From positions 1 through 21,462 of the forward strand of contig CAKKPR010000173.1 in assembly GCA_919901705.1 (NCBI GenBank): 21,462 bases of DNA. Reading direction: 5' to 3'. Positions 14,406 to 21,462 of the stretch are shown in pieces. The translations under genes were made by a program, and so were the position numbers. Numbering within the stretch: the first letter of the stretch is position 1; every line of letters starts with the position of its first letter. Under the pieces are notes generated by a model. The model had not been told where the DNA came from and did not search any database. It worked only from the letters and a program-made list of their open reading frames with translations. The DNA comes from Thermodesulfovibrionales bacterium (GTDB lineage Bacteria > Nitrospirota > Thermodesulfovibrionia > Thermodesulfovibrionales > UBA1546).

Positions 14406-16217
14406 CTACTTCCCATTCTTGTTCTTCGGCCTCTTATTATACTCAAGAATCCTTTTTCTCAAGCGGATGGATTGGGGGGTGACTTCTACAAGCTCGTCTT
14501 CTTTGATGAATTCTATTGCCTGCTCAAGGTTTAAAATCTTTGGAGGAATAAGCTGGAGCGCATCGTCAGCGCCTGAGGCCCTCATGTTGGTGAGTTTCTT
14601 TTCCTTTATCACATTGACATCAATGTCAGTATCCCTTGAATTCTCGCCTACAATCATTCCTTCGTAAACAGGCGTGTTTTCCTTTACAAGCAAAGTTCCT
14701 CTCGGCTGAAGGTGAAAAAGTGCATACGTTGTCGACTTCCCTGCCCTATCAGAGACTATAGCTCCTGTTGAACGCTTTGACATCGGCCCCTGCCATTCTT
14801 CATAACCATCGAAGATGTGGTTTAAAAGCCCTGTGCCTCTTGTGTCAGTAAGGAACTGGGAGCGAAAACCTATCAATCCCCTTGAAGGGATTCTGAATTC
14901 GAGGCGCACCCTTCCATGCCCGTTATTCTGCATCTTCTGCATCCTTCCCTTTCTCATCCCAACCTGCTGTGTTACGACTCCGATAAATTCTTCAGGCACA
15001 TCTATAACAAGCTGTTCCATTGGCTCGTGCGTCTTCCCGTTAATCTGCTTTGTTATCGTCTCAGGCATTGAGACAGAAAGTTCATAACCTTCCCTTCTCA
15101 TCATCTCAATGAGAATCGCAAGCTGGAGTTCTCCCCTTCCCATCACCTTGAATGAGTCAGTGTTACTGAAATCCACTTTTATTGCCACGTTGTATAAAAG
15201 CTCCTTTTCGAGTCTCTCGCGGATGTTCCTTGAAGTAACGTACTTGCCTTCCGTGCCTCCCAATGGAGATGTGTTCACGGAAAACACTATCGAGATAGTC
15301 GGCTCATCAACTATAATCCTCGGCAGAGGCTTGGGGTTTTCTATATCAGTTATGGTATCTCCTATGTTTATGCCTTCGATCCCTGCAAGCGCTACGATAT
15401 CACCCACAGTAGCATCCTTTATCTCAACCCTTTCGAGTCCCTGGAATCCGTATAATGAGACAACTTTTGTCTTTATCGCTTCTCCTTCGCTGTTTATCAT
15501 CGCAATCCAACCACCAATCTTTACAGAGCCGGAGAATATCTTTCCAATTGCAAGCCTTCCTACATAGTCGTTGTAATCTATGTTAGTCACAAGCAGTTGA
15601 AGCGAGTCTTTTTCATCTCCCTCAGGCACCGGGATTGATTTTATGATCTGCTCAAACAACAGCTTCAGATCCTCAGAGTCATCATCGAGATTGAGTTTTG
15701 CAATCCCTGTCTTTGCATTTGTATAGACTATGGGGAAATCGAGCTGCTCTTCAGTTGCATCAAGGTCAATGAACAGGTCATAGACCTCGTTCAGAACCTC
15801 CTGAATCCTTGCATCAGGCCTGTCTATCTTGTTTATTACAATAATTGGAGGGAGATTAAGTTCCAATGCCTTTTTAAGAACAAATCTTGTCTGAGGCAGC
15901 GGGCCTTCAGATGCATCAACCAGTAAAAGCACACCGTCAACCATTTTAAGGGTCCTTTCGACCTCGCCTCCGAAATCAGCATGGCCCGGTGTGTCAACGA
16001 TATTTATCTTTGTCCCCAAATAATCAACAGCAGTGTTCTTTGCCATTATCGTAATGCCCTTTTCCCTCTCAAGGTCAATGTTGTCCATAACGCGCTCTCT
16101 GACCTGCTGGTTTGCCCTGAATATACCTGACTGTCTGAGCATGCAGTCAACAAGCGTGGTCTTTCCATGGTCAACATGGGCAATAATAGCAATATTTCTT
16201 AAATCTTCACGTTTCAC
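14406..16217 (-). CDS. typA: Translational GTPase TypA/BipA
   Basis: TypA/BipA is a ribosome-binding GTPase of the EF-G family that helps 50S assembly and stress or cold adaptation. From GTG 16217 it has 603 residues, the normal length. G1 is AHVDHGKT (13-20), switch I REKGITI is near 52, G3 DTPGHADFGGEV starts at 75, and G4 is NKID (129-132). EF-G-like domains II, III and V and the TypA-specific basic C-terminus follow (LRKRILEYNKRPKNKNGK at the end). An in-frame TTG at 16256 would add 13 residues without homology. The GTG is preferred because aaagagg lies 6-7 bases before it. It lies 161 bases behind the eRF1-like gene on the same strand and could be the last gene of that operon or have its own promoter; I see no strong one in the gap. 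Confidence 0.97.
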   Translation of the reverse strand: MKREDLRNIAIIAHVDHGKTTLVDCMLRQSGIFRANQQVRERVMDNIDLEREKGITIMAKNTAVDYLGTKINIVDTPGHADFGGEVERTLKMVDGVLLLVDASEGPLPQTRFVLKKALELNLPPIIVINKIDRPDARIQEVLNEVYDLFIDLDATEEQLDFPIVYTNAKTGIAKLNLDDDSEDLKLLFEQIIKSIPVPEGDEKDSLQLLVTNIDYNDYVGRLAIGKIFSGSVKIGGWIAMINSEGEAIKTKVVSLYGFQGLERVEIKDATVGDIVALAGIEGINIGDTITDIENPKPLPRIIVDEPTISIVFSVNTSPLGGTEGKYVTSRNIRERLEKELLYNVAIKVDFSNTDSFKVMGRGELQLAILIEMMRREGYELSVSMPETITKQINGKTHEPMEQLVIDVPEEFIGVVTQQVGMRKGRMQKMQNNGHGRVRLEFRIPSRGLIGFRSQFLTDTRGTGLLNHIFDGYEEWQGPMSKRSTGAIVSDRAGKSTTYALFHLQPRGTLLVKENTPVYEGMIVGENSRDTDIDVNVIKEKKLTNMRASGADDALQLIPPKILNLEQAIEFIKEDELVEVTPQSIRLRKRILEYNKRPKNKNGK

Positions 16218-16378
16218 AATTAACCTCTTTTTTGTAGATTTTAAAACTCCTGGCAACTACGGTGAGGCAGGAGAATCGCACCTCAAATGCAGAACTTCTA
16301 TGATTCTAAAATCAAGGGCTGTATGTAGTTTAAACCTTATCTTCATTAAAAAGCAATTTTATCTGAAATTATGAAACC

Positions 16379-17500
16379 CTAAAACCTCAGAAACGCCCCT
16401 ATTCCCCCTGCATTTGAAAGCTCCCTGTTATCGGATATAACCTCTACCAATGCGCCCATCTCAACTGTCCTCTGGGCAGCAAGCTCTACAAGATAACCGA
16501 CTCCCTCCATCTCACCGCTGCAGTAGGGGCAAGGGGACACCTTCTGCCTTGTAAGATACCTGCACTTCCTGCAGGCATAACCGGAATCCTTGAACTCGTT
16601 TATAAATACAAGTTTCATTATCCTTCCCTCCTGAATGGCATTCAGAACATCCTCTATCCCCAGGACTGCATTTTCTTTTTTCATTGCAGCAGTTAAAAGT
16701 TCAGAAACAGTTGTCTTTTGTTTTTCCCTCTCAAACTCTCCTATTGCAAGCTTGACCTTCTCAAATATTTCATTATTCCCGGCAAACATCTCGGCAGAAA
16801 AAGAGCCTATTACCTTTTCACCGGCTGGCCTGGGAAGCATCTCCCTTACCCTTATAACTGCATCTTCAGACCCTCCTATTACTATTCCCCTTATTTCCTC
16901 TTCTGCCAGAAATAACTCCAGTTTTTTCATGACGTCTTTAAGGTGGAGACCTACATGATAATCAATATGCCTCTCATAGTGATTTTGCGAGAGAGCAAAC
17001 CAGCCGCCCTTTTTATGTTTTCCGGGTATATCAGGAGTATGTATCTCGCCATATTCTTCAATCTCGCCAAGATGTACAAGGAAAAGACGCGCGGCTTCTT
17101 TATCAACAAGGAGCACCGCATACCGCTGATAGTTATCCAGTATATCAAGCAGCTGTTTTATATACGGTGTTTTATCAACTACAATCTCATTCCTTACAGG
17201 GACTGCAAGGTTATACTCTTTCCAGAATGACTGTTCAGACGAACTGAGGATTGCAAGTCCTTTCTTAAACCCCCTTTTACTGCTGATAAAAAATGACTCG
17301 ATATTCCCGATATCAGCTTTAATTTTTTTAAGTATCTTTTTGTCTGTTCCTTCCGAGATATCCCTGAGCATATTTTTAAAGTGTATTACATAGTCTCCTT
17401 TTGCATTGGTAACAGGATTTACATTCAGATAGAGGCTCACAAAATAGCTGCCGTTGCCCTGAAGCGCTGCAATCTCTCTTAATTCTTCCCTGTTAAGCAT
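16379..17500 (-). CDS. Bacterial archaeo-eukaryotic release factor (baeRF/Vms1-like) family protein
   Basis: This 373-residue protein resembles eRF1/Vms1-type release factors. An N-terminal domain (1-120) is followed by an eRF1 domain 2-like fold in which the catalytic loop reads KHKKGGWFALSQNHYERH (161-178); G165-G166 and Q172 take the place of the GGQ or GxxQ loop. A domain 3-like part follows, then a zinc ribbon (C310, C313, C324, C327), which would bind the ribosome or nucleic acid. Family members are proposed to release peptides from stalled ribosomes by hydrolysing peptidyl-tRNA. Its neighbours pheT and typA also act in translation, supporting this. ATG 17500 follows a strong gaaggagg and overlaps the upstream AI-2E-type gene by 8 bases. 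The family call is good; enzymatic activity is inferred. Confidence 0.8.
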   Translation of the reverse strand: MLNREELREIAALQGNGSYFVSLYLNVNPVTNAKGDYVIHFKNMLRDISEGTDKKILKKIKADIGNIESFFISSKRGFKKGLAILSSSEQSFWKEYNLAVPVRNEIVVDKTPYIKQLLDILDNYQRYAVLLVDKEAARLFLVHLGEIEEYGEIHTPDIPGKHKKGGWFALSQNHYERHIDYHVGLHLKDVMKKLELFLAEEEIRGIVIGGSEDAVIRVREMLPRPAGEKVIGSFSAEMFAGNNEIFEKVKLAIGEFEREKQKTTVSELLTAAMKKENAVLGIEDVLNAIQEGRIMKLVFINEFKDSGYACRKCRYLTRQKVSPCPYCSGEMEGVGYLVELAAQRTVEMGALVEVISDNRELSNAGGIGAFLRF

Positions 17501-18542
17501 TTGTACCTCCTTCTATGTTTCTGAATATTGCAAAGACTGATATAAACAAGGCCAAAACCAGCGGCCCCATTATGAACCCTATGACCCCAAAAAAATTTAT
17601 CCCCCCAAGCACGCTGAAGAATATCAGCAGTGTAGGCATCTTGGTCCTGCCGCTTATTATGATGGGCTTAAGTATGTTATCAACTATGCCTATCACCAAA
17701 GCCCCGAAAAGCAAAAGCCCTATGCCTTTCATGTAACTGCCGTGCAGGAGCAGGTAAGCGCTCGCCGGCCCCCATACTGTGAAGGTCCCGAGCATGGGCA
17801 GAAATGACATTATTGCCATTGTAGTTCCCCACAGCACAGGAGATTTGATATCAAGCGCAAAGAAAGCGATTCCTCCAAGCAAGCCCTGGACCATCGCGAC
17901 CATGATACCGCCATAAACTGTTGATACAATCATATCCTTGGTCTGGGATGCAAGCTTGGTCTTCTGTTCATCGGAAAACGGCAGATAAGCCTTTATTTTG
18001 TTTAAAAAATCCGGGCCGTCCTTCAGGAGAAAAAATATCGCAAAAGACATAAATATAAAATCTATAATTATCCTGGCAATATTAGAAACCCACAAGGAAA
18101 GATTGTTCAATAAACTCTCGCCGAATTTCTTGAGATTCCCGACTATAATGTCGCCTATTTCTATGTCCTTAATGCCAAAATGGGACTGGAGCTTTGCCGT
18201 AAAGCGTGAAATCACCGGATCATTCAAGACACCTTTTATAGAATCCAGCGCCTCATTATCAAGCTTCTCAGCCACAGCTCTTAGTTCTTTCAGAAGAACA
18301 AAAGATAATGAAAAAAACGGCCCGACGATTACAAAAAGAATTAATACAACAGTCAAAAAAGATGCAAAAACCATAGATTTGGTATACCGCAATATAAAAG
18401 TATATGCCGGGTAGAAGACTATAGAGAAAACCGCTGCCCAGGCAAGGGCAGCAAGAAATGGCTGGAGTATCTCATATGTCAGATACCCAAGCAAAAAAAG
18501 AATTGCTACGGATGTTAAGACATAAAACCTATTTCCTCCCAA
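17493..18542 (-). CDS. AI-2E family (PerM/YdiK-type) membrane transporter
   Basis: This inner-membrane protein of 349 residues is counted from TTG 18542. Hydrophobic helices fill the N-terminal 75 residues. An amphipathic, probably extracytoplasmic stretch follows (about residues 85-170), then the conserved C-terminal helices with the family signature DNILKPIIISGRTKMP and the following FFSVLGGINFFG...GP pattern. Members export or import small molecules; autoinducer-2 was the founding example, but most have no known substrate, and Na+/H+ antiport has also been reported. The open frame reaches a TTG at 18617, but that would overlap the upstream gene by about 90 bases. TTG 18542 has ggagg exactly 6 bases upstream and gives the normal family length. 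It overlaps the amidotransferase-like gene by 14 bases and the eRF1-like gene by 8, so it is translated as part of the pheT operon. Confidence 0.88.
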   Translation of the reverse strand: MGGNRFYVLTSVAILFLLGYLTYEILQPFLAALAWAAVFSIVFYPAYTFILRYTKSMVFASFLTVVLILFVIVGPFFSLSFVLLKELRAVAEKLDNEALDSIKGVLNDPVISRFTAKLQSHFGIKDIEIGDIIVGNLKKFGESLLNNLSLWVSNIARIIIDFIFMSFAIFFLLKDGPDFLNKIKAYLPFSDEQKTKLASQTKDMIVSTVYGGIMVAMVQGLLGGIAFFALDIKSPVLWGTTMAIMSFLPMLGTFTVWGPASAYLLLHGSYMKGIGLLLFGALVIGIVDNILKPIIISGRTKMPTLLIFFSVLGGINFFGVIGFIMGPLVLALFISVFAIFRNIEGGTNA

Positions 18543-19188
18543 GCGATGCCTCCACAAAAGACCTGAAGATTTTTTCCGACAGTTTATCCTGTAAACGTTC
18601 AGGATGCCACTGGACACCCAGAAGAAACGGGTAGTCTTCCTTACAAAAGGCCTCTATAATGTTATCGGCAGACATGCCAATTGACTTTAATCCATGGCCG
18701 AGAACCTTTATTGCCTGATGATGGGAGCTGTTCACAGTAAACTCACCCCTCCCGATAAACTTATTATCACTAACCCTGATTACATGATAGTCCTTTTTAT
18801 GGTCGAGCGCCACAGGCATCTGCAACCCTATGTCCTGATAAAGGCTTCCCTTAAAAGCAACATTGATAAGCTGCATCCCATAACATATGCCCAGCACAGG
18901 TTTCCGCAATTTAATTATCTCATGTATGACTGCTAATTCAAAGTCGCTTCTGTCCCTGTCAACAAGCTTCATGTCATAATTTACTTTTTCGTTGTAATAA
19001 GAAGGGTGGAGGTCATCGCCGCCGGGGATAAGAAGGCCGTCAATATTTACCGCAAGATTTTCAATGCATTTGGAAGGCGCTAACAATATCGGGCAGGCGC
19101 CTGCGGCCTCAACAGCCTCTGCATACCGCTTATTGAGTTTTAGATATTTATCCTCAATGTCAGCAGTTATGCCTATACACGGTCTCAA
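18529..19188 (-). CDS. Class I glutamine amidotransferase-like / gamma-glutamyl-GABA hydrolase family (peptidase C26)
   Basis: This 219-residue cytoplasmic hydrolase has the class I glutamine amidotransferase fold. The nucleophile elbow is LGICYGMQ with C102, and the triad is completed by H195 and E197 in GVQWHPER. IPGGDDLHPSYY (54-65) is the PuuD-like signature that follows the first strands. PuuD-type enzymes split gamma-glutamyl-GABA or related gamma-glutamyl amides; no partner synthetase or polyamine genes are nearby, so the real substrate is open. The start is TTG 19188, five bases after tgagg; no ATG lies near the N-terminus, which reads RPCIGITAD as expected. It lies 7 bases after pheT and overlaps the next gene, inside one operon. 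Confidence 0.9.
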   Translation of the reverse strand: MRPCIGITADIEDKYLKLNKRYAEAVEAAGACPILLAPSKCIENLAVNIDGLLIPGGDDLHPSYYNEKVNYDMKLVDRDRSDFELAVIHEIIKLRKPVLGICYGMQLINVAFKGSLYQDIGLQMPVALDHKKDYHVIRVSDNKFIGRGEFTVNSSHHQAIKVLGHGLKSIGMSADNIIEAFCKEDYPFLLGVQWHPERLQDKLSEKIFRSFVEASLGRK

Positions 19189-19195
19189 CAGAGCC

Positions 19196-21250
19196 TCAGA
19201 CTCTCAGCTTTCCGCCTGTCTCTGCTGTGATATATTTGACAATGTTCTGATGCAGGTCTTCCACCTCAGTTTCCGTAAGCGTCCTGTTCCTTGACCTGTA
19301 CCTTATTGTGAATGCAAGACTTTTCTCACCCTCAGGTATATGCTTGCCCTTATAGAGATCAAAGATAGAGACCTCCTCTATGAGTTCCGAGGGATAGGCT
19401 CTTATCAGGTTCCCGACATCGGATGAACTGAGCCTCTCATCCACAATGATTGCTATATCGCGTTCTATGCACGGAAATTTTGGTATTGGCGAATATTCCA
19501 GCGAAACAGGGAGCATGGAAATCAATTTATCAATATCTATCTCAAATACAATAATCTCGGGTTTCAGCACCTTCAAATCCAATTTATCTGTCACCACAGG
19601 TGAAAGCGCACCGAGAAAACCAACATTCGAGCCTGAAACACGGATATCACATGATTGTCCGGGATGAAGAAATGTCTCCCGCGTCGGAGCAAACGTATAG
19701 CCTCTGACATGCAAGTCCTCAAACAAGGCCTCAATCGTGCCTTTGACAAGATAAAAGCTGTCAGCATCTTCTTTCCACAAAGAAGGCAGTTTTTCCACAT
19801 AATAGATGCCTGCCATATACGTAATCTCAAGCGGCAGAGGCCTTCCTATATCCTCGAATACCCTGGATACCTCGAATATCTTTATGTCCTTAATTCCCCT
19901 TGAAAAGTTATAGATAAAATTCCCGATTAAACCCGGGATAAGCGTTGTACGAAGCAATGAGTCCTCTTTCCTGAGCGGGTTTTTTATGGAGATAGCCTTG
20001 CGCCTCCCGTCTCCTTCAGGAATATGGAGAAGGTCCATATCAGCCTCATTCATAAAGCTGTAATTTATCGCCTCATTGAATCCTGATTTCCTTACAATAT
20101 CTTTTATCCTTAAAACAGAGGTGCGTTTCCTGTTTGAATTTACTGCCGTAATACTTGCCTTAGGTATAGTTGTCTGTATTTTATGATACCCATAAATACG
20201 GGCTATCTCTTCAATAACATCTGCCGCCCTCTTAATGTCAAGCCGGAATGCAGGGGGAGTTATTATAAAGGAATCCGGGCCTGCATCTGCGCCAATGTTT
20301 AATTTCTTAAGCATATTAATCATCGCTGCATGCGGGATATCTGTTCCAAGAACTCTGTTCACCGTATCGTATTTCACATTTATAGAAACGGGCACATATT
20401 TTTTTGGATAAACATCAATCTTCCTGTAAATCCTGCCGCCAGCAATTTCCTGCACCAGGGCTGCTGCCCTGTCAAGCGCCTTGTCCAGAAACTCTATGTC
20501 CGCTCCCCTCTCAAATCTGTAAGAAGACTCTGATTTAAGCCCTAATGCCTTTGACGTCCTCCTTATTGACGTGGGCTCAAAGTAAGCGCTCTCAAGGAAT
20601 ATGTCTTTTGTGGAATCAGTTACCTCGGTGTCAGCGCCTCCCATAATACCTGCAACTGCAACAGGATTTTTTGCATCCCATATAAGAAGCGCATCAGCAG
20701 GCAATTTTCTTTCAACTCCATCCAGAGTCACTATATCATTGTCTTTTCCAGCCACGCCTGCTTTTATGGTCTTCCCGTTCAGCGTATTGAGGTCAAAGGC
20801 ATGTAATGGATGGCCAAGCTCTAAAAGAACGTAGTTTGTTACATCAACAATATTATTTATAGACCTTATGCCGCATTTAACTATCCTGTTTTTGAGCCAT
20901 TCAGGAGAATTGGATACCTTTATCCCCTTAATGATTCTTCCGGCATACCTGTGGCATAAACCGGCATCTGAAATCTCCACCTTAAAGTCAGGCGCTGAAG
21001 CATCCTCCGTCAGCTTATATTCAGGGGATTTAAGGGGTAAATCAAGGGCTGCCGAAAGCTCCCTTGCAATACCAAATACGCTGAGGCAGTCAGGCCTGTT
21101 CGGAGTAACGTTCACTTCAAAAACAGCATCGTCATCGAACCGCTCGATTCCCTCGACTTCAAGGCCTATCATTGTAAGTGTTTCAGCGGTCTCTTCAGGG
21201 CTGATGGAGATATTAATAAATTCTTTTAACCAGTTAAATGTAATGCGCAT
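19196..21250 (-). CDS. pheT: Phenylalanyl-tRNA synthetase beta subunit, short form without EMAP-like domain
   Basis: PheT with PheS forms the alpha2-beta2 enzyme that charges tRNA-Phe with phenylalanine. This copy has 684 residues against about 790-800 for the common bacterial form. The N-terminus runs from GLEVEGIE (29-36) almost directly into FEVNVTPNRPDCLS (44-57), so the EMAPII/tRNA-binding insert (B2, about 110 residues) is absent. The B3/B4 editing region, the B5 domain (with the EEIARIYGYHKI stretch), the catalytic-like core and the C-terminal ferredoxin-fold anticodon-binding domain (about 590-684) are all present. No pheS lies within the 212 bases upstream, and a strong promoter ends 7 bases before the ATG, so pheT starts its own transcript. 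It heads the operon with the amidotransferase-like, AI-2E-type and eRF1-like genes. Confidence 0.96.
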   Translation of the reverse strand: MRITFNWLKEFINISISPEETAETLTMIGLEVEGIERFDDDAVFEVNVTPNRPDCLSVFGIARELSAALDLPLKSPEYKLTEDASAPDFKVEISDAGLCHRYAGRIIKGIKVSNSPEWLKNRIVKCGIRSINNIVDVTNYVLLELGHPLHAFDLNTLNGKTIKAGVAGKDNDIVTLDGVERKLPADALLIWDAKNPVAVAGIMGGADTEVTDSTKDIFLESAYFEPTSIRRTSKALGLKSESSYRFERGADIEFLDKALDRAAALVQEIAGGRIYRKIDVYPKKYVPVSINVKYDTVNRVLGTDIPHAAMINMLKKLNIGADAGPDSFIITPPAFRLDIKRAADVIEEIARIYGYHKIQTTIPKASITAVNSNRKRTSVLRIKDIVRKSGFNEAINYSFMNEADMDLLHIPEGDGRRKAISIKNPLRKEDSLLRTTLIPGLIGNFIYNFSRGIKDIKIFEVSRVFEDIGRPLPLEITYMAGIYYVEKLPSLWKEDADSFYLVKGTIEALFEDLHVRGYTFAPTRETFLHPGQSCDIRVSGSNVGFLGALSPVVTDKLDLKVLKPEIIVFEIDIDKLISMLPVSLEYSPIPKFPCIERDIAIIVDERLSSSDVGNLIRAYPSELIEEVSIFDLYKGKHIPEGEKSLAFTIRYRSRNRTLTETEVEDLHQNIVKYITAETGGKLRV

Positions 21251-21257
21251 GATGGTT

Positions 21258-21287
21258 ATTATATCCTTGATAACCGGAGATTGACAA
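21258..21287 (-). promoter_or_regulatory. Strong predicted sigma70 promoter of the pheT operon, near-leaderless
   Basis: On the minus strand, -35 ttgtca (21287-21282, five of six consensus) and a perfect -10 tataat (21263-21258) are 18 bases apart. The -10 ends 7 bases before ATG 21250, so transcription should begin at or next to the start codon. The aagga in the spacer is upstream of the expected transcription start and cannot act as a ribosome site. Confidence 0.6.
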
Positions 21288-21338
21288 GGAAAAGTTTACA
21301 CCCAAAAACAGAGATAGAAAATTGTCTCCCCGATAAAT

Positions 21339-21414
21339 CCCGCTCACCTCGGTTGCGAGTCGTACCGACCTGCGGGAGGGGGCAAGGGGGAGGGGTATTT
21401 TTTATTCCCCCTCC
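21339..21414. repeat. G/C-rich intergenic inverted repeats
   Basis: cccgc (21339-21343) pairs with gcggg (21372-21376) around an inner gtcg-tac-cgac hairpin (21359-21369). A second inverted pair, ggagggg (21389-21395) and cccctcc (21408-21414), flanks a T-rich loop. The block sits directly upstream of the pheT promoter. Its composition recalls the G/C-rich repeat inserted in moeA. The rest of 21288-21445 shows nothing else recognisable. Confidence 0.5.
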
Positions 21415-21445
21415 TACTAAGAATTTGTGTTATAAGATTTATATA

Positions 21446-21462
21446 AACGGGTTTTACCCGTT
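21446..21462. repeat. Perfect inverted repeat at the window edge
   Basis: aacgggt and acccgtt are exact reverse complements around a ttt loop. The sequence is cut off here, so the element may be longer. It could be a terminator stem for a gene beyond the window or an operator-like site. Confidence 0.4.

Noticed and set aside
16218..16256. TTG start of typA at 16256
   Set aside because: The extension has no TypA homology and no ribosome site; GTG 16217 has aaagagg at the right distance.
18543..18617. Upstream start of the AI-2E-type gene at 18617
   Set aside because: It would overlap the amidotransferase-like gene by about 90 bases with non-family sequence; TTG 18542 has an ideal ribosome site.
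21389..21414. ggagggg/cccctcc hairpin as a rho-independent terminator
   Set aside because: The T-run is in the loop and not after the stem on either strand, so it does not fit a terminator.

Overview
The window looks like chromosomal DNA of a Gram-negative anaerobe-type bacterium. My best guess is Nitrospirota (Thermodesulfovibrio-like) or a related deltaproteobacterial lineage. The grounds are protein style (a MoeA fused to a periplasmic-binding-like domain, a short PheT, a bacterial eRF1-like protein) and abundant short palindromic repeats of the kind common in those genomes. No rRNA, tRNA or CRISPR was seen, so the placement is an inference.

Region 1 (1-6420) is the accessory part and the main point of interest. 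Two overlapping plus-strand genes encode a 1567-residue protein and a 480-residue protein. The first has a STAS-like N-terminus, an intact GHKL ATPase domain, a phosphoribosyltransferase domain with a textbook PRPP loop, a CxxC pair, a helical segment, and a C-terminal domain that resembles a degenerate second histidine-kinase-type ATPase. The second has an N-terminal response-regulator receiver domain fused to a calcineurin-like metallophosphoesterase. The 8-base overlap shows that the two are expressed together. I know of no described system with this composition; it reads as a signalling or conflict (defence-like) module in which a kinase-like ATPase controls nucleotide-active effectors. 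Repeats flank it on the left, and on the right a 360-base stretch holds what may be a decayed gene end.

Region 2 (6781-10741, plus strand) is ordinary chromosome. A divergent CNT-family nucleoside transporter is followed by an unrecognised eight-helix membrane protein with conserved Cys/His. A repeat cluster comes next, then scpB and a secreted LysM-NlpC/P60 cell-wall hydrolase.

Region 3 (10753-14399) holds a minus-strand MoeA/periplasmic-binding-like fusion whose reading frame has swallowed a G/C-rich palindromic repeat. It is followed by a 376-base repeat-rich gap, an orphan helical protein, and an RHH/RelE toxin-antitoxin pair whose toxin starts with TTG.

Region 4 (14406-21250, minus strand) has a translation theme. 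pheT (lacking the usual EMAP/tRNA-binding insert), a class I glutamine-amidotransferase-like hydrolase, an AI-2E-type permease and an eRF1/Vms1-like protein form one tightly packed operon. typA/bipA follows behind a 161-base gap.

Four genes (6781, scpB, moeA-fusion, pheT) have good sigma70-type -10 boxes only 7-13 bases before the start codon and no convincing Shine-Dalgarno sequence, suggesting leaderless or nearly leaderless mRNAs. The genes inside operons have clear Shine-Dalgarno sequences. Several first-possible starts (9295, 16256, 18617) are probably wrong and corrected starts are given. Domain calls rest on reading motifs by eye; no database search was possible.
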